From assembly GCA_033816765.1 (NCBI GenBank), contig CM066291.1, positions 1,736,001 to 1,800,000 of the forward strand: a stretch of DNA of 64,000 nucleotides, written 5' to 3'. Below the pieces are notes generated by a model. That model did not search any database. It had not been told where the DNA came from and worked only from the letters and a program-made list of their open reading frames with translations. Source of the stretch: Nothopassalora personata. Taxonomy: Eukaryota; Ascomycota; Dothideomycetes; Mycosphaerellales; Mycosphaerellaceae. Both the position numbers and the translations under genes were made by a program. Positions 32,864 through 42,823 of this stretch are shown here, one piece after another; the first letter of the stretch is position 1, and each line of letters opens with the position of its first letter.

Positions 32864-34858
32864 TCACGCCACCACAGCATCAACAACAGCATCCAACCAC
32901 TCCTCCCACCATCTCTTCCTGCCCTGTCCGACCAGCACATCAATCATCCTTTTCCTCGCCTCCTCCATGCCCTCGCCATCCTTGCCAACCTCCTGCTCCC
33001 TCTCCCTCCACTCCCTCTCCGCCGCCTCAGCAGCTCTCCGGATCGCCGCCTCTTCATCTTCGTCTCCATACAGATCGCACCTCTCACATTCGCCACACCG
33101 CCCTCCACTGGGCCTGAAGTGCTGACAAAAGTGCGCATACCCCTCGCGACTCGTAATCTCCTGCCGACAGATGTAACACATGGTGTAGCCGCAGTTGCAG
33201 ACCAGTTTGTTGCAGCCAGAGGATTTCACGAAGGAGAGGAGACATTTCGGGCAGGTGCGCTTGATGGCGAGTGTGGCCGAGCTTTCGAGCGCTGTGCGAA
33301 GAGAGGTCGCTTCGGAGTCGAAGCAAGTGTGCGGGTCGTGCCAGGGTGCGAGACAGCGAGTGCAGGAGGTGATGGCGCAGGACGGATTCTGGCACGTGAA
33401 GCGGAGCGTTCGACGGGCTTTGTGAGTGCGGCGAAGGGCGGCTGAAGTTGCTTTGCGGAAGGGAGGCAGGATCTTGACGAGAATCCAGATGAGGACTGCT
33501 GCGCAGAGTATCGGGATGGTCAGAATCGTTGAGGCTGTCAGGAAGGAGAGCAGCATAATCTGGAAGGCCGGTGGCGATTTCGTCATGGTGTGGTGCCACA
33601 TCGCCATGGGGTGCCGTATACGAACTGCCGGTGGCTCGTCGACTTCGGCATAGTTACAGAATGGACATCTTTGCAGAGAAATGCCAGCCCGAAGCAGGGT
33701 CTCGGCTGTGATCCTTGCCTGAAAGTCGTGCCATGCGTCTTCGTTGTCAGTACCTCGTGTCAATGACAGTCGGACCTGGTCGCCTGAGATCGATCCATGA
33801 CAATCTTGAGCAGATGGTGCGAAGCATCTTACTGAAGCTCTTTCCAGATCCGCTGTTCGTGACCAACCTTGTCCGTAAAGGGCTTCGTTGACCGTCCGCC
33901 GGATACAATCCAGACAGAGCAAATGGCAGTTCTGGTCGCAAGCGGCTATCTGCTCGAACGGAACAGAGCCGAAGCAGCATTCGCAGTCAAACAAAGCTTC
34001 AGCAGCTTCAGCTTCTTCCTCATTGACCCTCGACGCCACGCCATAATCCGCAAGCTGACGATCTTGTCGATGCTTCGTCACGATCGGCTCAACGAACAAC
34101 TCATACAGCTCACGATCCAGCTCCGTACTTCCCGTCTTCCTCACAGCAGGCGTCGGTTGCCCTGTACTGCCGTCGTTGCTCCACAAGATGAACGGATGCC
34201 CCTCCGCTCCAACCCCCGTCGCCTTCCTCGACCACAAACTCCCCAGCGAGAACCTCCAACTCCGGCTCGCTACTTGCTGCAAAATCGGCCTTGCAAGCGT
34301 GTACGAGAAGTTCTGCTCCGCCAACACACCCCGAATTGTCGAATGGCTCAGATTCCGGAACTCCTGGTAAAAGACTTGCTTAACGGCTTTCTTGTAGGCC
34401 TCGCTTCGGAAGAGGTCTTCATCGTTCAAGCATGCATTTCCGACGACCCCACCTCGCCGTCGGTTCCTCCTCCCTTCGGCGCCATTCCCATTTCCCACCA
34501 CCCGAACCCGTCCCCTGATCCATCGATTGCCCTCCTTCTCCCTCGCACTTCCCGATCCGCGCTCCCTCACCAGGCACTCCGTCACAACTTCTAGTCGACT
34601 ACTGTCACTGATACTCACCAACATCTCCCGGAACACTTCCGGCTGCACATCCGGGAAGACTTCCACCAGAACTTCCAACGCCTGGTTCAGCTCCGTGAGA
34701 TCCGGATCATGCGGTTCCTCTCTCGGTAGACTCGGATCATACAAAGGCTGGATACTTCCGCCAGCGTCAGCGGCTGCAGACCGAAAAGGTCTGAAGAAGT
34801 CTGCTTTGCTCTTCCAGAGGCGGTTGCCGCCGCTTTTGGGAAGTGGGACGAGGTCCAT
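32864..34858 (-). CDS. RBR-type E3 ubiquitin ligase with CUE-like and transmembrane segments
   Basis: 664 residues, one exon. A CUE-like segment (LEVLVEVFPDVQPEVFREML, about 61-98) may bind ubiquitin. RING1 starts at about 292 (CECC, then CHLLCLDCI). A strongly hydrophobic stretch, FQIMLLSFLTASTILTIPIL onward (about 432-463), is one long or two short membrane helices. The IBR follows (CQNPSCAITSCTRCLAPWHD, 489-508). RING2 has CPKC at 536-539 and SGCNKLVCNCG, in which Cys549 fits the catalytic cysteine that accepts ubiquitin before transfer. The tail is charged and helical. RBR ligases work as RING/HECT hybrids; the membrane segment suggests action at an organelle surface. The substrate is unknown. 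Confidence 0.88.
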   Translation of the reverse strand: MDLVPLPKSGGNRLWKSKADFFRPFRSAAADAGGSIQPLYDPSLPREEPHDPDLTELNQALEVLVEVFPDVQPEVFREMLVSISDSSRLEVVTECLVRERGSGSAREKEGNRWIRGRVRVVGNGNGAEGRRNRRRGGVVGNACLNDEDLFRSEAYKKAVKQVFYQEFRNLSHSTIRGVLAEQNFSYTLARPILQQVASRSWRFSLGSLWSRKATGVGAEGHPFILWSNDGSTGQPTPAVRKTGSTELDRELYELFVEPIVTKHRQDRQLADYGVASRVNEEEAEAAEALFDCECCFGSVPFEQIAACDQNCHLLCLDCIRRTVNEALYGQGWSRTADLERASVRCFAPSAQDCHGSISGDQVRLSLTRGTDNEDAWHDFQARITAETLLRAGISLQRCPFCNYAEVDEPPAVRIRHPMAMWHHTMTKSPPAFQIMLLSFLTASTILTIPILCAAVLIWILVKILPPFRKATSAALRRTHKARRTLRFTCQNPSCAITSCTRCLAPWHDPHTCFDSEATSLRTALESSATLAIKRTCPKCLLSFVKSSGCNKLVCNCGYTMCYICRQEITSREGYAHFCQHFRPSGGRCGECERCDLYGDEDEEAAIRRAAEAAEREWREREQEVGKDGEGMEEARKRMIDVLVGQGRKRWWEEWLDAVVDAVVA

Positions 34859-35487
34859 GGGTTTTGTGCGCCGAGTGATGTAGCTATGAGCTGCGTGCAG
34901 AGGGAGGGAAGCTGCGCATGATCTCTTGCACGGCCGCAGAGATCAAAGAGCTGTGAATGCTGGCAACTGGGGCGGATCGAGGTTGAGGCCTGGTACGGAA
35001 GTGGCGCGATCGGCAGCAGATGTGGGGCAAAAATTCACCGACTGAGGCAGAAACCGTTTCGGCAATACAATCAAATGAACTGCAAAGCTGCAACGAGAAG
35101 ATGTTTGTTGCAAGAGGTGTAGAAGATGAAGTGCACACGGAACAGAGAGTTTGATTGTGCCTAGCACGAAACAGTTGCGCACATGACACATATTCTGAGG
35201 TGGCGTTAGCGTACGGGAAGGAACACTCGTGGTATGGGAGTGACGTGCACAGCTGCTGCCGCCTCTTCTAACGACGTGCTGTATCTCTGCTCATCATGCT
35301 TCCTAATCTACACTCATCCTCGACTCAGCAATGGGCATAATGAGTGAGCGCCTTCGAGGGCAGTCCATCATCAACCAATCACTCCATTATGAATGATGCC
35401 TTGCCCTCGATGAAGTGTCCTGCCCGTGTGGGTCGTCAGACTTTGGGTATATCATGAGCGTGTCGTGGTCTCGGTAAGGTGTTCATT
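34859..35487. other. Intergenic region between RBR ligase and DDI1
   Basis: 5' flank of the RBR gene and 3' flank of DDI1 (both minus strand). No gene seen. The complementary pair CGAGGGCA / TGCCCTCG near 35,357 and 35,401 could form a hairpin close to the DDI1 3' end. Confidence 0.45.
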
Positions 35488-36998
35488 CTAGTTGAACAGC
35501 ATACTTGCTGCTAGGTCAACGTTGCCATCGCATGCATCGAGTGCTGATATCGCTTGTTGACGTGAAAAGCCGAGACCCTGCAGCTGTTCGACCTTCTCGT
35601 TGGGTTGGCTCGAGTTCGCAGCAGGTGCGCCACCAGGAGCGGAGGGTGCACCGACAGCGGGTGCCTTGCTGTTTGAAGCAGAACCCAACGAGTGACCCTG
35701 ACCTTGAAAGTGCCCGCCGTTACTGTTGGACGAAGAGGATGCTGCGGCTGGCTGTACGGTCCCTGACTTTGCACCGATAGTCGTGCCGTTGGGGCCTGCG
35801 ATGGTCGGCTCGTTCTGCTGAGCTTCCTCGAGATACTTGGGGATGTCGGCCTCGCCAAGGAAGCTCACCTCGTTGTTGTCGCCGAAGATGAGCTTGTTCT
35901 GTCGGAGGTCGATGTTGGCCTGGAAGCGTTTGAGCATGTCCAGACCGAGAAGAAGGTCGACGTCCTTGCCCTCCATGACGGTGAACGAGCAAGGCATGGT
36001 CGCGTTGCCAATCTTGATCTGCGAAGAGTGCACGCGACCCAAGATCTGGGCAGTGCCGACACCCTTGGCGATACCCGAGTAGCGCTTGTCGATCAGTCTC
36101 ATGATGCCGCAAGCCTCCGCGCAGGACGGGGACATGATGGTGGTTTGTGCTCCGGAGTCGACAAAGGCCTTGACTGGCTGCTTGTTGACTTCGACGGGAA
36201 TGTAGAGCATGGTCACTCTGCCGAATACTGCAGATACATTAGCATAGCTCGACCCCAGTGATTCCTCCTCCGAACTCACCCTCAGGGTTGTGCTCGTAGG
36301 CAAACTGCAGATTCTCCTGCACCGACTCCTGCCGAATCATCTCCTCAATCTTCTGCTGGGCCTCGATGTTGAAGGGATCCTCGTTCAGCAAGCGCATCTG
36401 TTCTTGACGATCTCGCTCACGATCCTCATCATCCTGCATCATCTGCTGCCACACGTCACGGAACCTGTCCGGATCGTGGATTGCATCCGCCAGCGCTGGT
36501 CTCTCGTCTCTGATCTTCTGCATGGCGCCTGGATTGGCGAGTATGTTCTGACGTGTGTTTTCGATATCCTGTGGTCCACCTGGCCCACCTCTCCTCTGCT
36601 GACCCTGCTGTTGTTGCTGTCTTCGTGGTTGAGAACCCATGTTGTTCTGCTGTTGTGGCTGTCGCATGAGCATCGCAATCATGTCTCCATCCTTGATGCC
36701 CACCTCTTCTAGTGTTTTGTTGTCGTCCTGGATGGCTCGGTTGTTGTGGAAGAATTGCTGAGATGCTGCGGGGACGTTGGTCTCTGCATTGACGAAGCCT
36801 TTCAAATCTGCTATGGTAAGACCAGGCGGGAGGTCGAGAGTAACGAGCTCTTGGTCGGCTTCATGGTTGGGCGCGATGATAGATATGGCAACTCGAGGCC
36901 TGTGGAGTTGACGGATTCGGTCAGCTGGGTCTCACTGTCATACCATGCCGGTGTTACAGGGGCACGGTTGAACGCGCCGGGCGGTATTGTACTCACAT
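35488..36998 (-). CDS. ddi1: DDI1: ubiquitin-like, retroviral-type aspartic protease and UBA protein
   Basis: Exons in the minus sense: 36,997-36,998, 36,280-36,899 and 35,488-36,227; introns of 97 and 52 bp; 453 residues. The first intron splits the start codon (AT, then G). The N-terminal ubiquitin-like domain reads RVAISIIAPNHEADQEL and later GIKDGDMIAMLMR. A Gln-rich linker and a helical segment follow. The protease domain contains FVDSGAQTTIMSPSCAEACG, whose DSGA motif carries the catalytic Asp, and DLLLGLDMLKRFQ. The C-terminal UBA domain is LQGLGFSRQQAISALDACDG. DDI1 shuttles or cleaves ubiquitinated clients at the proteasome and acts in DNA-damage tolerance and exocytosis control. Length and domain order are typical. 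Confidence 0.95.
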
Positions 36999-37839
36999 GT
37001 TGCCTATTCCGTCCGATGCAGAGGACGTGATGTGTGCGGAGGGTGTTGGTTCCTAGGGATATGTCGGTCGACGAAATAGTCAGCGACGGCGGGCGATGAT
37101 AGGCTCGTCAAGTGGAATGCCGGAATTCGACGAGTGACACCCGAAAGGGAAGTGCCTGACTGCCGCGTCGGTAGGGTGGGTAGTAGTGATATGGTGGGGC
37201 GGTGGTATGAGACGTGTGGAGCGGCTCTAGCTGGATGGCGGTTGTTGCGGTTGTTATTGTTGTCGTTGCTACGGTCGTCTCATGACCGAATGACTAATGC
37301 AGTAAGAATGTCTTGTTTAAGAGGCCGGTGGAATGATGCAGGCAAAAACCTAATACGTAGTGGATGCAGTCGGGCAGAAAGTGTAGAGAAAGAGAGAGCT
37401 GCTGGTAGTGGTAGAGCTTGCTGGCTTATGCGCACGGCACATGGGACATGGGACATGTTGCTCGGGCGGCCCTGCTGCTGACCAGTGAACGACGTGCGTG
37501 TGTACATACTGGATTTCTATATACCTCTCACCTACCCATCGTCACTGTCGCGCGTCGCGCTCACGTGGCACGGCGCGTGCTGGAGAGAGCGGTCAGTGTG
37601 CGCCGAAGATGCTTCGCTCTCTGCTCATGCAGACCATGTCCAGCAGCGCGGTAAGGTACGTACGTCTGGCAGTCAATCAGTAGTGGCACGTGCTGCTTGC
37701 TTGTTCATCAACGGCAACCTGCAGTGAAAGTGAGTGATATGCATAGTTCTACTGCTTGCTGCACAAGCTACTGCATGCATCTCGAGGCGTGCAGCAGCAA
37801 AGTTTCGGCGTCTGCAAAACTGCGACACTCATCATCAAC
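36999..37839. other. Divergent promoter region between DDI1 and the GNAT gene
   Basis: About 840 bp upstream of both genes, which point away from each other. No coding motif was seen; the region is rich in short GT/CA runs. Transcription starts for both should lie here. Confidence 0.5.
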
Positions 37840-38925
37840 ATGCCTCGTGACATGCCTCGTGACCTGTCTGCCTTGGCCAACGCGAGCACCCTCTCCAGCA
37901 TGCCAAGCCTGTCGAAGGCGGGCGATGAGCACATCAACCGCGGGACACCGATGGATGCGAGCGACGAAGGCGAGAGCAGCATCATCACCGAACGGTCACA
38001 CACCAACGAAAAGCGAAGCGAATTGCATCCTTACACGCAAACGCTGAGCATATCCGACGTTGAAAGCTGCACGCGACTAGAGGAAGCCGCCTTTCCGCCC
38101 CAGGAACGTTGCACGAGAGAAAAGGTGAGTTCGATGATGTTGCCGAGTGACTGCCCGCTGTATGCGTTGTCCTTTGCTTCCGTAGCCTTGTGCCGCCGTC
38201 GCCATCTTTTTTTCCTTCGTGCGCCTTCCCGCACGATCACAATGCTTCACAACCCCCCTCCTTGCTTTGGGCATCCACTCCACTTGTACACTGCACTGCA
38301 CCCGTGTAACGGTTTCACATAAACACACCCCTGCTCATTTCGAATCGATTGCTAACGACCCCACCACAGTTCCAATACCGTCTGAAAGTCGCCGGAGAGC
38401 TCAGCCTAGGCATCTTCACATCCAAGAATGTCAACGATGCAGATGTCCCCACTGCAGAGACCGCATCACCCGTGTACTCGGGTGCACCGGAACGCAAGGC
38501 AGTCCTGATGGGTCATATTGTCTCAACCAAGACCACGAATTTGGTCGTGTCTGATAAGGATATCTCGATGGGCGATCCGAATGATCCAAGTCTGGGACAC
38601 AAGGAGGAGGGAAGGACGGTTTGCATTCACAGTCTTGCTGTCTTGCCGCAGCATCAGGGACGTGGTCTGGGAAAGACATTGATGAAGGCGTATATTCAGA
38701 GATTGGAGAGCCAGGATGTGGCGGATTATGCTGCACTGATCACGCATGAGGCGTTGATTCCGTATTATGGGAAGTTTGGGTTTGTGAGCAAGGTGTGTTG
38801 AAGAACGCGTTCGACATGCTTGATTGATGACTGACGCGTCGCAGGGCAAGAGTGAAGCTCAGTTCGGTGGCGGAGGCTGGTATGACATGGTCAGAGAGCT
38901 CAAGTCTCGAGCTATCTCAGACTAG
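37840..38925 (+). CDS. GNAT N-acetyltransferase (AANAT / polyamine acetyltransferase-like)
   Basis: Exons 37,840-38,124, 38,370-38,792 and 38,845-38,925, with introns of 245 and 52 bp (GTGAGT and GTGTGT donors, branch-like GCTAAC); 262 residues. The first exon ends CTRLEEAAFPPQERCTREK, typical of the aralkylamine acetyltransferase N-terminus, and continues FQYRLKVAGELSLGIF. Motif A for acetyl-CoA is VLPQHQGRGLGKTLMKAYI. Near the end is ALIPYYGKFGFVSKGKSEAQ. The enzyme should transfer acetyl from acetyl-CoA to an amine such as a polyamine or arylalkylamine, as yeast Paa1 does. The presumed ATG is followed by a duplicated MPRD, so the exact start may be four residues later. Confidence 0.88.
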
Positions 38926-40009
38926 GAGCTGAAACCGATCGATGGAAGCCATGGGAGGCAACGTCTGATTCTAAGACGAGTTCACTTCCAACCTCGTAAA
39001 GTCTGAGGGCCCTGTACCCATATCGCTCCTGCAAAAGATTTGCTACCCACGTCGAAATCTGAGGCTGAATTCGCATACGATACACTGCAGGAATATCTCC
39101 ATCTCATACCCCATATCCGTGAGCATGTCTGCACCATCCAAGTTAAGTGCTTCCTCAGAGCACATCGTCAGGCTTGCTGAGCATGCCCAAGCCAGCGCAA
39201 CGTGATCCTTGCCGGACGAGTCCCCTTCGTCCGCCGCCGACCTCTTCACCAGCTGGCCAATCTTTCGATACAATCCGGCTTGCCCGGTGGTGAACACGAG
39301 CTTCTACCACGAGCGCTTCATCACAATCATGACCAACGCTCTTGCCCAAACTTGACGATGCTGGGCGAGCAATATATGCAACATGGCAACTTGCGGGAGC
39401 CACGGCGATCTAGCAGCTTGCCAGATCAGTAGTGGCTTGAAGGCAAAAAGTGGCAATCTCCTTGTCCTAAATAATCTCGACCATTTTTTTTATTTTTTTT
39501 TGCAGCCTGAGAGGTATCAATCAAGGCTATGGAGGTAGTCTATCAAATGCTGCTCCACATAGTATCCCTTCCCCATTGCTCACAGCCAGGCCACCACCAC
39601 AATCTCAGGGGCAAGAAAGAAAGCGTTTTCGTCAATATCGGCCCTGAACACACTGACTTGTTGGGTCCGAGGGAGAGGCTTAGACCGATACGTGGAAGCG
39701 TGGAAAACTAGCGTAAGGCATGCCATGTCGATCTTGCAACGCCTTCGTCGTTACCGATCATGGAAAGGAATTCTGTTCTGATCAATTTTACCAACATCCA
39801 TCCACTCGATGCAGAAGGTGGTGGATGAAGAATTATCTTTTGCCTGAAGGGCTCACCCTCCCACATCGCCAGTAATGTACAGCGCCTCGGGGCTACAACG
39901 TCGGATGTTTTTGTCCCTGGCCTGAGGTTGTCTGGGAGCGATGTCTGGAAGTGGCAGCCCGCTGGAAATATGGGGCGCTACGAGGCGGACTGACGAATGA
40001 AGAGCAGCT
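38926..40009. other. Intergenic stretch
   Basis: No supported gene. Frames of 60-88 codons on both strands lack motifs. A T-rich tract lies at about 39,484-39,502. Confidence 0.45.
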
Positions 40010-41056
40010 TCACGTGTAAGCGTTGAGGTGGTCTGTGTGGGTACCATGGAGGATATGAGCTTGACAAAAGGTTGCAAGGTACATAACGCGCGCAAACCAA
40101 TAACTTCCCAACCCAGCATTTCCGCCTACATTCCAGTCTGATACTACCACCCGGCAAACAAACCATCCACCATCATCATATTCCATCAACAACTCCTCCT
40201 CCTGAGCCTGACTCTCGCGTTCCGAGCAGCCCTTTTCGCCGCTACTGAGTTCAGAATGAACTTTGAAGTCGTCCAAAGCATCCTCGTGAAAGACGGCGAG
40301 CCACTGACCAGGTAGCTCTCCCGGTACAAAGGTAGCTTGCACATCTACTGACGACTTCACAGTCTTGGCGTCGGTTGCGGCATCGTAGCTGAGAGTGGGT
40401 GAGGGACCACTTGTCTGTCCAGGTTGAGAAATAGCTGTGAACTCCTTCTGCGACTCTGAAGATGCTGCCTCCGTGGAGGATGAAGTACCACTCTCTCTTG
40501 ATCTGCTCACTGGACAGGGTTGGGATCTTTTCTTCCTTTGTGAGCTCCTCTAAGAGTAATGGCATCTTCGAGCTGTAATATTAGGTCTGGTCGTCTGTCG
40601 TAAAGTGAATGCACAACGCTTGCAGTTGTGTCATGTACGGCAGGGCTCGAGCAAACCACTTGTGAATCGGCCAAATGTCCTCGGTAGATATGCCGTACAA
40701 CTCCCGATGGAGCGTGGTATGACGACCGACCTGCTTTAGCTCTCGAAGCTCTCTTCAATCTTAACACGACATGGGTTTCTTTCGGTGAAGATCAGCTTTT
40801 GATGTCTTGCTGCTTGTTCTGTGTATTCGCGCTTAATTTGATGGCAGGTCCCAAGCAAGAGCGATGATGTGGTAAGCAGTGCCTCAGCAAAGATGAGGTA
40901 CCTGTGTTCATGCCTAGGATGAGTTACGCAGGGCCTGTTGCGTTCTTGCTTGTGCGCTCGAGTCATCAGAGCATAGTTGTAGATTTCGTTGTGCAATTTC
41001 CGCGGAAGCCTGAAGAATGGGCAGATGATGTTCTTGGATGGTGTCGGATTCGCCAT
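40010..41056 (-). pseudogene. 2EXR/F-box-like gene with several frameshifts
   Basis: Begins MANPTPSKNIICPFFRLPRK and continues LHNEIYNYAL, the family core, with the LLLGTCHQIKREYTEQA helix later in the same frame (to 40,736). Coding-like sequence then moves frame by frame: RRPDLILQLEDAI near 40,590, LLLEELTKEEKIPTLSSEQI near 40,530, and GQWLAVFHEDALDDFKVHSE near 40,270. The segments follow each other without convincing splice sites, which suggests indels in a once longer protein. Function of the family is unknown. Confidence 0.5.
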
Positions 41057-41448
41057 GGTGGGATATCATGGAACATGTGATGATGATGATGATGATGATG
41101 GTGGATGCTGTGGAAAGCCAAGTTGAACTGGAGATGGAATTCGAAAAAGTGCGGCGGCAAATGTTTCGTCATAATCACATGCTGAAGGCGCGTCGTCACT
41201 CTTCGACACTCACCCCATCACATCCGCGTTATTGGCGACATCTTTTGCACTCGAAATCGGAGTGCAAGCACAAGCTATCCATGTTTGCTCGAGGTATACA
41301 AGAATGCCATACCGAATACAGCCACAACTCCTGCACTCATCTTGGGGAAAAGGGCACAACCGATCTGTGTTTGCGTGAAGTAGAAAGGAAGGTCATTTCG
41401 AATGGCCGCCGTTTCAACTTTACTTCAACTCACAACATCCCGAACGAA

Positions 41449-41946
41449 ATGGCAGCACCAGGGTCGTCAACCCAGGTAAGGACATCAGGAGTGGGCAGCT
41501 TGTTCGTATGCTCATCCTTCCCGCAGCTGGCCATCTTCTGAGCCTTTTCGAAGCTCCGAGACGACATCTATGGGTTTGCGCTCAGCTCTCCCTACAAGAC
41601 CGTTCAAATCGACCTCTCCAGTCGTCGGCGCAGATCAGATGCATTCTCCCTGACTGAAATATGCAGACAGATACACCATGAGTGCGGCGATCTTCTCTCC
41701 AGACGGAACATGGTCACATTCCAGCTCGATCTGTTGGACACACACCCACTGAGACAAATCATCGACCGTGAAAACCAGCCAGACCACATCACGCTTCACA
41801 TATTCCACAGGCATCGTGATGAATGGCCTGAGGTCCGTGCAGGATGTGAGCGAAACCAGCAGGACTTACGAAGACTATACCAGAGCGACATTATCGTCGC
41901 GGTCTGTTTCGAAGGCAGCTTCCGACCGGATTTTGTAGGGACCTAG
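41449..41946 (+). pseudogene. 2EXR/F-box-like gene with an in-frame stop
   Basis: Exon 1 (41,449-41,475) encodes MAAPGSSTQ. After a 51-bp GTAAGG...CGCAG intron, exon 2 starts LAIF, then TGA (41,539-41,541), then continues in the same frame as AFSKLRDDIYGFALSS and FSLTEICRQIHHECGDLL, the family core and cysteine helix, to a TAG at 41,944-41,946. TGA replaces what would be TGG or CGA. A different acceptor might rescue the gene, but none I tried keeps the phase. It lies head-to-head with the broken relative at 40,010-41,056, about 390 bp apart. Confidence 0.5.
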
Positions 41947-42255
41947 TGGGCGCACTATTTGGTGCACTTCCAACTCAATTATTTGATGGAATTGTGGCAG
42001 AATTCGATAGATTCCCTATGTTGCCGAGAGACCTCGATGAAATCGAGGCGCCCAAGCACTGTGTCTGAAGAAGATTCACCCAATCAACTGGCTGCTGGGA
42101 AAGGTTTGATGTCTCAATATGTCTGGAATAGCTTTGATCTGATGTAGTCTGTGCTAGTGTAAGCTGCGCACAGCTGCATTCACTTCACTTCAAGTGACGT
42201 CATGGAAGCATATGATGAGGATAGAATTCCTCTTCTGTCCCTCTATTTGGCAGAC

Positions 42256-42441
42256 TCACTCCACATAGACTCCACCCCGAAAGTGCTTGGAGAGAGTTGA
42301 TTCCCTGGCGGATTTGGAGGTCCGCGCCAGGGCTGTGAGGTTTTGAAGCATGGGCTTTAGCCGGTAGCCTTGGTCTTGAGCAAGGTTCAGGCGGACAGTC
42401 AGAGTTCCATCTAGTGCGAGGAGTGCCGGGGTGGTTGGCAT
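42256..42441 (-). CDS. Possible terminal exon of a small gene
   Basis: Frame containing LALDGTLTVRLNLAQDQGYR and TLSKHFRGGVYVE, then TGA. It looks coding but has no clear upstream exon; 41,947-42,823 otherwise shows nothing I can support. Confidence 0.25.
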   Translation of the reverse strand: MPTTPALLALDGTLTVRLNLAQDQGYRLKPMLQNLTALARTSKSARESTLSKHFRGGVYVE

Positions 42442-42823
42442 TCGTCTCTTGGAGTTTTGACGACATGGCGCCGACGGAAGTCTTACTTTCTTCTGGGTTA
42501 TGATCTTGTCGTCTTGGGGGGAAAGGGGAAGGAAGTTCTATCTTGCTTGCAATCTCTTTTTTTTTCAACACTTTCTCTTCTCCTCAGAAAGTGGCCGTTT
42601 CTTGTTAAAAACTTTACTGCCCGTACCAGGCATTGAGCTGTGGCTTAGGTAGCGGTGCAGCAACAGACCTACCACGAAACCAGAGACGCACCACCGTCTG
42701 TATGAAGAACATCTTCTGTACGTCTATACTATCGTAACAAGAGCCGTACTACACCTCAAGACATACCGCCTCGAGCGACACCATGCATTGCAACCTCATA
42801 TCCGCTCCAAAGCAATCAACACC

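Noticed and set aside
35350..35415. Hairpin near the DDI1 3' end as a riboswitch or terminator
   Set aside because: An 8-bp complementary pair with a long loop; no known fungal element of this form.
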